Shown here: piece by piece, positions 1 through 10,774 of the stretch | Layout of the letters: every line of letters starts with the position of its first letter | Numbering within the stretch: position 1 is the first letter of the stretch | Origin: Mantis religiosa | Taxonomy: Eukaryota > Arthropoda > Insecta > Mantodea > Mantidae | Assembly (NCBI GenBank): GCA_030765055.1 | Contig: CM060954.1 | Location: forward strand, 103,989,947-104,053,946 | Direction of reading: 5' to 3' | DNA: 64,000 nt | Notes under the pieces: model-generated | What the model was told of the DNA's origin: nothing | Seen by the model: only the letters and a program-made list of their open reading frames with translations | Database searches by the model: none | Made by a program: the position numbers and the translations under genes

Positions 1-1698
1 CACTCTGAGTTGGGGAACGCCTACCCTGAGTTCTTTGTAACGGTATACATCGTTATCAAATCAGCGAAGTAAATCTCTTTAGCGTTCATGATCAACTGCA
101 TTTTGAAACCCTTTCTGTCCCAACACATTCCTGGCTGAAAGTATACTATAGTTCTCAGACATTTAACTTTTCCTAGCACAAAGAAGGTAACGGTCCTCCC
201 TTCCTGTCTCTCCGAGGTGTACAGATTTTTACAAGAATATTTTCTTTTACTTGCCTGGATGCTAGTATATATATGTTATATTAAATCATATTCTTTCCTT
301 CTTATTCTTTAAGTTAACCGCTATTTTAATCATTACTCTATCCATTCTAATTTTATATTATTATAGCAAGGTTTTTATATTAGTTTAGCAAAAGCATTTC
401 TATTAATTTATATACGTTTTTAATTATCTGATTTCGATTAATTCGCCGCCTAATCGCTGCCTGATACTGCGGTTACAAGGACTTGTGAATACCCACATTT
501 TTATTCCACGAGCCGCCACTGGTTGGTAGTCACAATAGATCTATGTAGGTCTCGATACCCGAGTTGTCCACATCGACTACACAAGCCATACCTATACAGC
601 ATCTATTGCTATGAACCATTTTTAACTTTATTACTCGTGCGGACTACTGCTGCTCACTTAGTTTACCCTTACAAACAGAACTTCTAGACATCTTAATTGC
701 ATTCATGTATGCACATAAATAAAGCTTAGTTTGAAAGTAGCTCCTCTTTGAGAACATTAAAGCTTGAGCTTGAGTTTAAAGCCCTTTTTAAATGCCTATA
801 AAATGAGGTCGTAAAAGAGTAGGAGAAGAATTTTGAAGATAATATTGGACGCAGCTGTTAAACGCTGAGAATACCAAGTCTAATATTGCAATCCAAACTG
901 CAGGAATGTAAACATTGCGGGGAACGCAGTGTAAACAAGCGTGGTCATTTCATCACAAGAATGTGAGAGATTGACAGTGTGCCACTTACATTTCCTAGTA
1001 AATGAGGTGCAATTAACACAGCCGTTCCGCAGAGTACCCATTCCGTCACCCCACTGTCTGTTCATTATATCAGACAGCCAGGTTGCAGGGATGCCAACAT
1101 AAAATGGTTATTCGTCTTCTTTCCTGTAATTTCTCTTTAATTTATCTTAGCAATGATACGAACTTAAAATCTACATATTTCTGTTAGGAATTTCCTAAAT
1201 GATTTTTGTATAATTAGTGAATCATAAAAGGACGCAATAGATTTTTTCTTTCTTTTCAGAGTTAAACGGTTTCTGAAATATTTGTTGCTACTGACCTGAA
1301 GTTTCCAAAACTCATATGTTGTTTTCTCAAATGAGTGGTCCTTGTTTTCCTATCTCTCCTACCTGTGCATGCAAAAGGGTTCATTAAATTTCAGGGCCAT
1401 CGCATATCCACTGGTTCCTAATAGATTTCACTAAACCCTTATTCCCCAAAGTTGCAAGGAAACGTCTAATAACATAAGTTTCTAAAATAATGGGTCGCTA
1501 TTAACATATACTACATAAGAATAAGGAATTTTATGTCCCTTCAAGGTGGGTTAGAGAAAATCGTGCGTGTGCAACACGTTAGAAGTTTAAATTCTTATTT
1601 ATTTTTTTATGTATTGTAGCGTTTAATGCCCGGTTTTACTACATGCCGCGTGATCCATGAAATGAAGATGGCGGGGAAACTGGAGGACCCGGAGAAAA
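1..1698. other. AT-rich non-coding stretch
   Basis: No convincing exon, RNA gene or recognisable repeat was found. All reading frames are short and lack protein character. The last ~90 bases (about 1610-1698) are more GC-rich and contain a phrase resembling arthropod SINE tails on the minus strand (GGGTTTTCTCCGGGT), so a degraded SINE may be present, but no tRNA-like head is visible. Confidence 0.5.
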
Positions 1699-1866
1699 CC
1701 CGACATTGTAAACAACCACAACAAGGCGTACATGGCTGACAGCGATCTCACAATGGTGCACGTTTCCTCCTTGATACAGAGCGTCTACCGCGCATGTGAG
1801 GAACTGCGATCGCAGAGCTGCAGCGGAGATAAATTGAAACAGAACTTACTTCCTGGAAGCCCCTTG
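1699..1866 (-). mobile_element. Terminal fragment of a mariner element (left end)
   Basis: Read on the minus strand, this segment matches the first ~170 bases of the mariner at 14276-16144: the terminal repeat beginning CAAGGGGC, the 5' untranslated region and the bases around the transposase start. The outer end (1866) is followed directly by a TA, the mariner target dinucleotide. The inner break is near 1699, so no transposase domain is kept. It abuts a LINE relic that starts right after the TA, so the mariner probably jumped into or beside that LINE and later lost its body. Identity to the 14.3 kb copy is clear by eye but not perfect. Confidence 0.8.
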
Positions 1867-2325
1867 TATATACAACAGTACTGAGACCAATAATAATGTA
1901 TGGTTCAGAAAGATGGATGTTGACAATCAGAAGTGCAATGGTTATTACGGTGGGAAAGGACGTTTTTGAGAAATATATTTGGAGCGATAAAGGACGGATG
2001 GAGATTGCCGACTAGCTTGGAGTTGCAGTGCCTATTTGGGCATCCAAATGCAGTAGTGAAAATTAAACAAGGAGGCATATGGTGGATTGACCGTGTGCAG
2101 AGAATGCTGGAAACCAATGTAGTTAAGTAGTTGAGAAGATATTTATAGGAAAGCTGGATGGCAGAAGGAGAAGAGGAAGACCCTGGAAAAGATGGGTAGA
2201 TGGTGAAGAAGATGACTTGTGACAGTTTGGGGGTTAAAGGCTGGAGAAGAAAAGCAGAGGACCGAATAGAATGGAAGAGGGTGGTTAGGGAGGCGAAGAG
2301 CCTGCATGGCCTGTTTTATTTAATT
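1867..2325 (+). pseudogene. LINE reverse transcriptase C-terminal relic
   Basis: This is the 3' end of a non-LTR retrotransposon open reading frame, broken by frameshifts. The first frame gives the block LRPIIMYGSERW, a decayed version of the common insect LINE motif (RP..TYGSE.W) after the RT domain. A second frame (from about 1933) gives RNIFGAIKDG and later WIDRVQRM, matching the IFGP...GH.QRM region. A third frame (from about 2150) gives GRRRRGRPWKRWVDG and GWRRKAEDRIEWKR, the typical closing block. The stop at 2128-2130 and the frame changes show it is dead. The family pattern is that of insect LINEs ending in RRRRGRP.KRW...L; I cannot assign a clade firmly. It is 5'-truncated, and a SINE sits just downstream. 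Confidence 0.85.
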
Positions 2326-2334
2326 TACGTCCTC

Positions 2335-2548
2335 CAACATTAGGTTCATATCGGGCAATGAATGAAATTGGTGAAATAATGCTCAAATGAGTCCGGGGTC
2401 CGTGGAGCTTACAGCTACCCTACATTCGTCTTTTAAGATAAGGGAAAACCTTGGAAGGAGCCGTATACCTTATCCAGGTAACTCACCCTGACCGAGACTC
2501 GAACTCGCAGCCTCTTGAACGTGAGGCTGACACGCTACTGAGGCGAGC
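2335..2548 (-). mobile_element. SINE-A copy (tRNA-derived), minus strand
   Basis: Reverse complement of the SINE found at 3883, 5568, 9836, 11551 and 42924. The head (near 2548) carries the degraded tRNA part with B-box-like GAGTTCGAGTCTC, followed by the body phrase GGTGAGTTACCTGGATAAGG and the tail GTTGGAGGACGTAAATTA. It lies against the end of the LINE relic, with a T-rich junction that corresponds to the A-rich tail of the SINE. Confidence 0.85.
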
Positions 2549-2689
2549 TATGGCCTTTGGTGTCTACTACCAATCAAAAGTTGTTTGCAGCAGTGTGTTG
2601 GTTATATAAAGATAAATATTTTAAGATTAGTTATACATGCCAAATTTTTAACACTGTCGTGTCATTTTTAAGAATATAAACGATACACA

Positions 2690-2960
2690 TTGTGACTTTG
2701 TGGGTTCGTAGAATTAAAATCTTGTTTGCAGACATTTGAAATGCTCTTTATTGCAGTAATTTGGTACACCCCTTTGCAGCGGTAAAATACGTGACACATA
2801 AAACAGCAGTCTTCAAGGTCGTCTCGCTCTCAGCTGTAAACAAACGAAAGAAATTTCTGCGGTACACTTCAAATGTCCACACACTCCAAATACTGTGCAA
2901 CTAACAACTCAATTAGTAACTGCCTAAGCTCTAACACTTTGCGAAGTCTTTATTGTTCTA
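2690..2960. repeat. LTR-like dispersed repeat, copy 1 (partial)
   Basis: Begins with the phrase TTTGTGGGTTCGTAGAATT and continues with sequence related to the copies at 3152-3600 and 12957-13290 (CTTTATT, then TCAAGGTCG, then CTCAGCTGTAAA). It diverges after about 2850. TG at the start and AATAAAG on the minus strand fit a solo long terminal repeat, but no internal retrotransposon region and no target duplication were seen. Confidence 0.5.
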
Positions 2961-3016
2961 GAATGCAGTCGATTGTTCGATAACAACTACGATGGAGTGA
3001 GAGAGGGACGAAACTA

Positions 3017-3056
3017 CCTCTGTCTCTTTCTCTCTCTGTGTCTTTCTCTCTCTCGG
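3017..3056. repeat. CT-rich simple repeat
   Basis: Imperfect (CT)n/(CTTT)n tract between the first two LTR-like repeats. Confidence 0.8.
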
Positions 3057-3151
3057 CAAGCGTACCGCTCTGCGCCCAATCGCCGGCTGCGGCTTGTGGC
3101 AGCGGCACAATTATGCCTCGGTGACAATATACTTCTTTGCAAATTTATCGA

Positions 3152-3600
3152 TACTGTGACTTTGTGTGTTCATAGAATTAAAAGTCCAAATTGCCAAAAT
3201 TCTAGATGTTCTTTATTTCTCTAGAAATACACTGTTCAATTCTCACGTAACAACATTACATTACATATACAACCAAACTTCCAAGGTTGATGACAATAAC
3301 AAACGGCGTTCAGTTTACATCAGCTCTTGTTACAACACTCTCAGCTGTTCTCTGCTTACCTCTCGCGACTCACTCTCGTTTTACAACTGTCCGCAAGCCT
3401 GCCACAATCTCTTATATATCTGATTCATAAATTCGAGATATTTCCGGAATAATAAAGAAACAGAATATTATATCACCTTCCACAAGCGTAACTTAATCTA
3501 TGCCGGCAAGTGCTTTATCTCAGTGCTATCTTTATTTGCCGGGTCTTTGTGTACACTAGCCGCGCTATCGTAGATAACGGCTTCGCGGCAATACATTCTG
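3152..3600. repeat. LTR-like dispersed repeat, copy 2
   Basis: Aligns end to end with the copy at 12957-13290: same start (CTTTGTGTGTTCATAG here), same middle (AATTCTCACGTAACA, CAGCTCT.GTTACAACACT) and same end (GTGTACACTAGCCGCGCTAT). This copy carries extra bases around 3370-3480. Both copies have an 8-bp inverted pair, GCCGGCAA and TTGCCGGC, near the end. The minus strand has AATAAAG-type signals, so the parent element may run on that strand. I infer an LTR family; it could also be another kind of interspersed repeat. Confidence 0.6.
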
Positions 3601-3882
3601 TTCCATCCTGTGTATTAATTTAAAAAGTTACATTCATAAGTGTCTGTGTAATCTTATTAATTTGGAATTTAATCCTCAGTTTCATATAGATACATTGAAT
3701 GTGCAAAACTCATATTTTAAGTATATTTGCCATTTAGTATCTGACATGCAGCACTGTTAGTTCTATATCACTTCACAAAAATGGAGGAAACTCAAGACTA
3801 AATCAGGATGGAAGGTAAATTGAAGTAAAAGTAATATCAAATTGGAAGGCAGTCAATTCGAGGTTTGTAATTACTCTCCTCT

Positions 3883-4130
3883 GCCCGCCTCGGTAGCGTG
3901 GTGCTACAGTGTCTGCCTCACGTTCAAGATGTCCCGAGTTCGAATATCGGTCAGGGTGAGTTACCTGAATAAGGTTTTTCCGGGGTTTTGCCTTATCCTA
4001 AAAAGATGAATGTTGGGTAACTCTAAGCTCTATGGACCCTGGGATCATTTAAACATAATTTCACCCATTCCATTCATCGTCCGATATGACCTAACGTTGG
4101 AGCACGTAAAGTTACAAAAGAAGAAAAAGA
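3883..4130 (+). mobile_element. SINE-A copy, near full length
   Basis: Starts GCCCGCCTCGGTAGCG (a degraded tRNA head with an A-box-like GGTAGCGTGG). The B-box-like GAGTTCGAATATC follows at about 3938-3950, then the body (GGTGAGTTACCTG...AAGG, CTCTATGGACCCTGG) and the closing GTTGGAGCACGTAAAGTTAC. It ends in an A/AG-rich tail (about 4114-4132), as expected of a retroposed copy. This is one of the two best copies in the window and can serve as a reference for the family. Confidence 0.88.
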
Positions 4131-5194
4131 AAGACCTCCCCTGCATTTACTTAGCGACAAGAGAAAACCCGGAAAAGGTACTGTGGGTCATGAAATTCGG
4201 TCATAGGAATGAAATCCACGACCGAATGAGAAGCTAATGACCGAGTCATTCCTCTCGATGCATTTAACTGTAGCTTTGTAGTGATCGGTAACGCTCAAAT
4301 CCATATTTCTAAATTTCGGCAAGTTTTGTCTTTTTTATTCTCAGGTGCGTAACTTTATGAGCAGTAGAACAGGTCAAGAGGGCACTTCGCGTATCATTGT
4401 CGTTAATATACCTACATTTTACCACATCTACATGACCCTTGTGTCTTTACCATTCCCCGCGGCTTGCGGAAAGGTCCAGGAAATTAAGGGAGTTGGTTGC
4501 GTGTTTTATTGGTAGTTTGTCTTTGCCACCGAGAGATGTCACTGCCTATAGAAACTTGTGTACTGAATGGGGAGCAAACTGGAAGGGGCCACGGAAATTC
4601 ATCAACTTGCAATGGCTTCTACACGGAATGAGGAGAAGGCAGTGATGAGAGGGAGAGAGAGAGGCAGAGAGAGAGGGGGAGAGAGAGGACGGCGTGCTAC
4701 GCTGCGAAATTAATTAGCATGGAAACTAGCTGTAACACTGGTGAAAGCTGGTAGGAGGAACCCGACCGACGTCTTTGAGCGAGGGGCTTTGAATATCGCA
4801 GCAGGGATGGACCTTGTCTTTCACTGACAGTTTTGGAATTGATGAACCAAGGACATAGTAATTAATGGTAGTTATTTGTGGAACTCCAGTGTTTGTTCTT
4901 TTCCACATTGTTCGGTAGACAAGCCGAAATAGACTCGCTTAGTATCGGGGTAAAGGAGCTTCCTATTAAACTCACTGGCTCCACAAGCTTTCCAACTATA
5001 TAATACATTGTCTCAAGAGTTGCGCTTTATTTTTCCTGTTTACGGCATTAATGCAGTTAAGCGAGCATAAAGGAATGGAAGTTTACCAGAAGCAATTCAT
5101 TAATGCAATGAATGGATTGTGTGCGTTTTAGAACAAGGAAATGAAAATAGCACCATTTAAATGGCATAAAATAAATAACTCATGAACTAAGAGA
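4131..5194. other. Non-coding stretch with a purine microsatellite
   Basis: No gene is supported. The section 4430-4640 is moderately GC-rich and may be a decayed repeat, but it matches nothing else in the window. A (GA)n purine tract lies at 4645-4689. Confidence 0.5.
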
Positions 5195-5476
5195 GGCTGG
5201 CCCCGTAACTCAGTCGGTAGAGAACCTGCCTGCTGTGCTAGGGATCCTGTGTTTGATTCCAAATTTGGAGTGGGGATTTTTCTCCAACCAAGATGAATGT
5301 TCCCCAGAGTCTGGAAGAATGAATGAGTGTGAATGTGTGCGTGATCTAATGATACAACCCAACGAATACGAGTTAACACCTTCGATATTTTCCAAAGGAG
5401 AACGGTCGCCGATATGACCACTGCAGTTAAAGGCGGGGTATAAATGAAGGGGAAAAAGAAAAAGAACCAAGAAGGG
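5195..5476 (+). mobile_element. SINE-B copy (tRNA-derived)
   Basis: The head reads like a tRNA gene: GGCCCCGTAACTCAGTCGG with the A box, GTAGAG, and the B-box remnant GTGTTTGATTCC. The body contains TTTTTCTCCAACCAAGATG and GGAGAACGGTCGCCGATATG. It ends with GCGGGGTATAAATG and a purine-rich tail (GGGGAAAAAGAAAAAG). A second copy lies in inverse orientation at 6205-6482. Any long open reading frame across it is incidental. Confidence 0.88.
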
Positions 5477-5567
5477 AAAAACTGAACCAAATTTTTAGTT
5501 GCTAGGGAACCTACACTGTGTTCGATTAGTTCAATCACTGTGTTTGACCCTACACTGATCAGTTTCC

Positions 5568-5755
5568 GCACGATGGTATTACGTGTCTGCCTCAGATTCA
5601 AGAGTCCCCGAGTTCGAATCTCGGTCAAGGTGAACCAATTGGATTAGGCTTTTTCAGGGATTTACGCTTATCCTGAAAGATTAATGTCTGGTAACTAAGT
5701 TCAGATACCCTGGGTACATTTGAGCACTAGTTCACCTATTTCGTGCATCGTGCGA
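5568..5755 (+). mobile_element. SINE-A copy, diverged
   Basis: Same order of blocks as the other SINE-A copies: GTGTCTGCCTCA, the B box GAGTTCGAATCTCGG, GGATTAGGCTTTTTCAGGG, then CACCTATTTCGTGCATCG. The 5' end is shortened and the tail is AT-rich. It is more diverged than the copies at 3883 and 9836. Confidence 0.8.
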
Positions 5756-5929
5756 ATGAAATATTCCAAATAAATAAATGGATGACTTTACGGATAAAAT
5801 TGTCAGTTACCCCATGCTCCTTAATGTCATAAAATATTCCTTATTAGTCGAGGAGCTAAGTCCGCCCTCCGTTACTTGCCCTAGACTCAGGGTATTCTGA
5901 CCACACTTGAATTATTCCGGAGTGTATTC

Positions 5930-6130
5930 GGCACTTGGTCTATTGTGCCAATGCCCCAAAATGGGACATTCCCGGGGAGGAAGGATGAGTTGACAGTAGC
6001 TCCTTGGCCACCCCACGGAGCCACGACAGTGCCGAGGGTGGAGGCCCTACATTTTTACTTAGAGGGAAGCTTCCCCTGGCATGCCAGGACAACGTATATC
6101 CCGTCCTACACGAGACCACCTTACACCCCT
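5930..6130 (-). mobile_element. SINE-C 3' fragment
   Basis: The minus strand matches the 3' third of the 627-bp element at 26306-26932: CCTGGCATG..GGGGAAG, TGTAGGG, GCACTGTCGTGGCTCC, CATCCTTCCTCCC. Its tRNA-like head is missing. Open reading frames on either strand here are products of the repeat and are not genes. Confidence 0.7.
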
Positions 6131-6204
6131 ACTTCGTTCCTTGGTTCTTTGTTATTTCCGTCCCTCTTTCTTTCTTGTTTTCTTTTTTGCCTGGTTTTAT
6201 CTTT

Positions 6205-6482
6205 TTTTCCTTGTTCCATTTATATCCCGCCTTTAGCTGCTATGGTCATATCGGCGGCCGTTCTCCTTTGGAACTTACTGAAGGTATTAACTCGCTATCT
6301 TTGGTTTTTAATCATTAGATCACGCGTACATTCACACTCTCATTCATACTTCCAGACGAATGAGAGGAAGATGAGGAATTATCTTGGTCGGAGAAAAATC
6401 CCCACCCCCACCGCCAGAAATCGAACCCGGGACCCCTAGCACGGCAGGCAGGTGCTCATCCGACTGAGCTAAGGGGCCAGCC
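6205..6482 (-). mobile_element. SINE-B copy, minus strand
   Basis: Reverse complement of the copy at 5195. The tRNA-like head ends at 6482 (minus-strand GGCTGGCCCCTTAGCTCAG) with a good B box, GGGTTCGATTTC. The body has TTTTTCTCCGACCAAG, and the 3' part GGAGAACGGCCGCCGATATG and GGGATATAAATGG. The head is closer to a true tRNA than the plus-strand copy. Confidence 0.88.
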
Positions 6483-8331
6483 TTGTTTAATTTTATTTTT
6501 GATTGTGGTTTCTTTCTTTGGGATACGTATCACTGAGAAAAAAAATGACATCTAACTGCGTCGGATTTTGTTTTTGGTGCATGGAATCTCATTGTTGTGA
6601 GTTATTTTTAGTACAGAATTCCACACGATACTTTGTAGTATCAGTGTGACGCGGTTATTATATCATAGCAACATGGCAGCTGAAGTTGAGCGGAAGATAG
6701 GCCCAGGCGCTACAATTTAAAACTCTAACCTATTTCCAGCGAATAGGAAGGAACCACATGGGAGAGAAAGTCGAAATATAGTATTCTTGTTCTCCATTTT
6801 ATGTTTTACTATGCATAATCACAGCACACACTGCAGTATTAGGTGAAATTCCTCTTTGTAAGAGAATACAGTAATGGGAAGTGTGCTGAAATTGCTTTCA
6901 TAACACCCTGCACACGATAATACTCCTGACCTTAGTAGCTTTTTTGACTCACACAGGGTAACAGACAGGTATTAAAATCAAACTCATAGAACTTCTTTGT
7001 AACTGAAACTTTGGACATCTTTCTGACATTAGTAACTGAGCTAATTCAGCATCCATTTCTGCAAATTATTTTATTATTATGAAAAACTTTACAATTCTAT
7101 TCAGAACATTATGACTAATATTCAGCTAGATAAAATTCTTATAATGTATATTACATACATTCACATTTGTTTTCTATAAGTTACAATCCTTCTGACCTTT
7201 AACAAAATTTCTTACCAAATCCAATTCTTCTGTTTCTATCATGTGAGTCTGTGCTGGTCCAGAGGAACTGATTAAGAAATAGTCAAATCTTAATAAATGG
7301 GTTGCTGTAATTTTGAAATTAATTCATGCTCTGTCATGACCAAAAAGACCAGTGATGTAATGCTTGAAAAGAAACTCTGATACGTTACAGTCACATGACT
7401 TTATTTATCCATTCTTCTACTAACTATTATTACAAAAACTAAATCCTCTAATTACGTGTTAATCGAGATAAATTTTGGCTGAAATCTTGTATTTACATAT
7501 TTCCTGAAGGTATATCGGGATTAAGAAGATAACTAAGCTTTAATCTACACCCAAAAGTTTTAAGAACGGATTGCTTTAAAATTTTGTTCTTTTTGCATGG
7601 CCTAAAGTAGAACACTAACTGCGATTTTAGTATTAGAAAGCAGAGATTCATTTGGAAGTCACACGATAACAACTTTTAAAGTGATTAGCAATATATTACG
7701 TAAATGACAAATACGATAACTGGTAGAGCAATTTGTGCAAATACGTTACATTTTATGCCATGTAGGCTATTTTCTGGTCTTTTGAATTTTTTGGTTGTTT
7801 AAATATTATTTGTATACACTTCAAACTATAACATCCTTAAATCATTAGATATACACATACTTATTAATATTCCGTTTCAACAAAACTCTATATAAATTAT
7901 TACGTCTTTTACTATGATATTTAGTAAAATTAAGTATAGGAACAATGCTGGCTTAAAGTTAAACTGCCTATTTAAAAAATCGCCAGTTATAAATCTTGTC
8001 AACATGGAGATACGTATAATATCAAAATGCTGAATTATTAATATACTTTGCATTCCCAATAATATTGAAGTAACGTAAAAGCTCTTCTAAGTTGATGCAT
8101 TTAGCTATGCCGAACATACTTCCATCACTATCTGGAACTGCGAGCTCTCTTGTCACACTCCATTAGTCGTCTGTATTTGCTGTCTGCTATTCTTTGGCTG
8201 AGCATCAGATTCGGCGTGTGGACACCTTCCTTTCTGAAAATGAAAATGAATAGTCAATTAGAAATACAACTATCTCACAGAAACTGTTATGTCATGTAAT
8301 AAATAATTGCTTAATTGCTATTATTTGGTAG
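6483..8331. other. AT-rich non-coding stretch
   Basis: No exon, RNA gene or repeat was recognised in these ~1.8 kb. Frames are short and rich in stops. Confidence 0.5.
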
Positions 8332-8382
8332 CCTGCTACTACTGCTGCTACTGCTACTGCTGCTACTGCTACTGCTGCTACC
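8332..8382 (+). repeat. CTR trinucleotide repeat
   Basis: About 17 units of CTG/CTA. It sits just upstream of the transposase remnant at 8475 and shows no coding context of its own. Confidence 0.85.
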
Positions 8383-8474
8383 ACGACCTAGCTGGATTCC
8401 CCCATTACCAGCTGCCATTGTGCGCGGGGTTTAGCGGTTTGCCCACCAATTGGCAGTATTGTACTGGCCACCAC

Positions 8475-8678
8475 ATGAAAATGCGCTTTACTGTAGGAGA
8501 ACGCATTATCATGTGTAGAAATTATTATAAATGGGAATCACCAAGTCGTGTCCGCAAGGGCTTTATTCAAACGCTTCCTGGAGAAGTACCTTATTCCACA
8601 TTTATAGTTCACTAGATTGTGAAGAAAACTGATCCCGCTGGTTATATAGTGAATGAGCTCAGTGCTCAGAGGAAAAGT
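8475..8678 (+). pseudogene. Transposase N-terminal helix-turn-helix relic
   Basis: One frame reads MKMRFTVGERIIMCRNYYK, then SPSRVRKGF, PGEVPYSTFIVH, a stop (8613-8615) and IVKKT...GYIVNEL. This is the pattern of the N-terminal DNA-binding domain (DUF4817-type) found in a branch of Tc1/mariner transposases: FTV..R..IV..Y......VR..F...FP...P..STI..LV.KF..TGSV. Everything after the domain is missing, and no catalytic block or terminal repeats were seen nearby. A CpG-richer leader (8390-8474) probably belongs to the same element. Confidence 0.65.
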
Positions 8679-8699
8679 TAAATGACATAGGCGCATTCT

Positions 8700-9835
8700 T
8701 TCAACGTTCACCAACCACATCCTTCCAAAAATTAGCATAATCTTTCACTACAGCTGCTCGGGAACTCTTGGTTAAATGCCAGTGTGCTAGTGAAATATCT
8801 TGATTTGCTACTAGAAACAAGAAATAAAATAAAATAAAATCTTAATACAGCACCACGGCACCTTATAAAACTATACCGGGGTATATATTCAAATATACAA
8901 ATTTTCTATTTACTTCCAAAGTATACATAATGTACATGAATATATAATGTACACATTTTTCAGATTAATGACAAAGGCAAAACTGAAAGAAAAGCCAAAA
9001 ACAAAACAAAAAACCTTATCTAATATCTAAGAAATTCTATCTACTCAGGAAAACTAAAATAATATTAATACTATACTGGTTTTCAGCAAAAAATTTAGAA
9101 CTGGAAAAACAAACAGCTCAATTTCTTAACTAAAACGAGCAAAAATAACTATTTCTAAACATTTCTACTTAAAACAATATTTAACTATATCCTAACAAAA
9201 CCTAACATCACACATTATACATTAAATACCAAAGTTCTACAAAACATCTTTACCTACATACTTAATTACTAACTCAAAACAACAAACCAATATATGATTA
9301 AAAGATCAACTATATCACTGGTATCCAGTGGTAAAATTGGAGATATTTCCTAGCTATTCTAACTAACAAAGATTTTTATTTTATTTTAACATTTAAAATA
9401 CTGGTAACCAGCATATTTTTCTTTTATAAATATTGATTCAAATAAGTTTATTTAAATTCGTTTAAATATTAAACATTTCATTAAATTAGTCACATTTTTC
9501 ATTAATATTTATAGAATCATTCTTTTTATTATATTTTCAAAATCAAGCTACTTATTTTATTCATCTAATTTTTATGTACATTTTCATTACCATATAAAAT
9601 AATATATTCTACTTATTACTATTTTAGGCATTTATTAAACAATATTTTTTTATTTGACTTATATGCCTTTATATTTATATAGAAAAATTGAACCTAAGAT
9701 TATTAAATATTAATATTATTAAAACAAAATTTATAAATTGTTTCTATATATTCCAAATTCGCTTTATTTAAGGCTACTGGACAGTCGACTTACTTGGAAC
9801 GCCCACATCTGTCGGTCTGTTACACTTGCCTTTGT
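8700..9835. other. Very AT-rich non-coding stretch
   Basis: Extremely AT-rich, especially 8820-9770, with no usable reading frame and no recognised repeat. Confidence 0.6.
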
Positions 9836-10080
9836 GCCCGCCTTGGTAGTGTGGTGGCAGCGTGTCTGCCTCACGTTCAAGAGGTCCCGAGTTGAAAACT
9901 CGATCAGGGTGAGTTAACTGGATAAGGTTTTTTCCGGGGGTTTCCCTTATCCTAAAACACAATGTCGGGTGACTCTAAGCTCTATTGACCCTGGGCTCAT
10001 GTGAGCATCATTTCACCTATTCCATTCAACGTCCGATATGACTTAACGTTGGAGGACGTAAATTACAAAAACAAAAACTT
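9836..10080 (+). mobile_element. SINE-A copy, near full length
   Basis: Starts GCCCGCCTTGGTAGTGTGG and ends GTTGGAGGACGTAAATTAC followed by an A-rich tail. The bases before it (ACTTGCCTTTG) and after it (ACTTGTGTTTG) look like a target-site duplication with two mismatches. The B box is altered (GAGTTGAAAACTC). Confidence 0.88.
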
Positions 10081-10084
10081 GTGT

Positions 10085-10440
10085 TTGCTCGGTTATTACA
10101 ACTGTACTCTGTACTCTTTAGTCCGTCCCATTTTTACCTATGCAGCTCCAGTCTGTGTGGCTCCAACAAGACTAATCTCCGCCGACTGCAGGTATTACAA
10201 AACAGGGTGCTTCGTATAGCTATAATTGCTCCATGGTTCTTCATGAGTTTGGTCTTCTGCCCGTTCACTAGTACATCCGCCGGCTGGCACGACCTTTCTT
10301 TTACCATCTCCACAAGGTCCCTGGAGCTATTACCTACAATCTCGGCGCTCGCACTCTCAACCAACCCGCCTCAAGCGCAGACTGCCACAAGATCTCCTCT
10401 TGAGTGACCTCTACAGTACAGACGACCCAGACGAGTGATT
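10085..10440 (+). pseudogene. Jockey-like LINE reverse transcriptase C-terminal relic
   Basis: Several frames must be combined. One gives LVRPIFTYAAPVC, matching the RP...YA.PVW block that follows the RT domain in Jockey-type LINEs. Another gives LRRLQVLQNRVLRIA, the L..LQ..QN..LR block, and a third gives YIRRLARPFFYHLHK, the closing YI..LA..FY block. Frameshifts and stops make it non-functional. It directly follows the tail of a SINE-A copy. Confidence 0.8.
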
Positions 10441-10774
10441 ACTACCGTCAAACCTAAAGTCCTCAATTTGTGTTACAGTTATCCTGTCATATTTATTTAG
10501 AGGAGCCGTTCACGGCTACCTCAATTGTTATGTGTTCTGTTACTATGTTAATAACAAACATCTGTAAAGCATACTTGCTGATCGATGGACAACAAATTAA
10601 AAAAGAAAAAAAAGCACAAGTGGGAGTTTAAGGGCCTTTGCACATAGAGGAACTAAATTATTGAAACAAAAGCCGTATAAGAGTACAAGTGTCCATACTT
10701 TAAAACAAGGTGACCCAGTATTTACGAATACATTACTGTGAATGGTTTCTTTCATCAGTTAATGAAAGATTTAG
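10441..10774. other. Probable LINE 3' trailer and unique sequence
   Basis: The phrase GAGGAGCCGTTCACGGC (near 10500) may be part of the Jockey-like 3' untranslated region. It ends in an A-rich stretch near 10600. Nothing else was recognised. Confidence 0.35.

Noticed and set aside
5128..5628. 166-codon open frame on the minus strand
   Set aside because: It runs across the SINE-B and the start of a SINE-A copy; the sequence is explained by the repeats.
5945..6439. 164-codon open frame on the plus strand
   Set aside because: Composed of a SINE-C fragment, a pyrimidine-rich stretch and a SINE-B copy in antisense.
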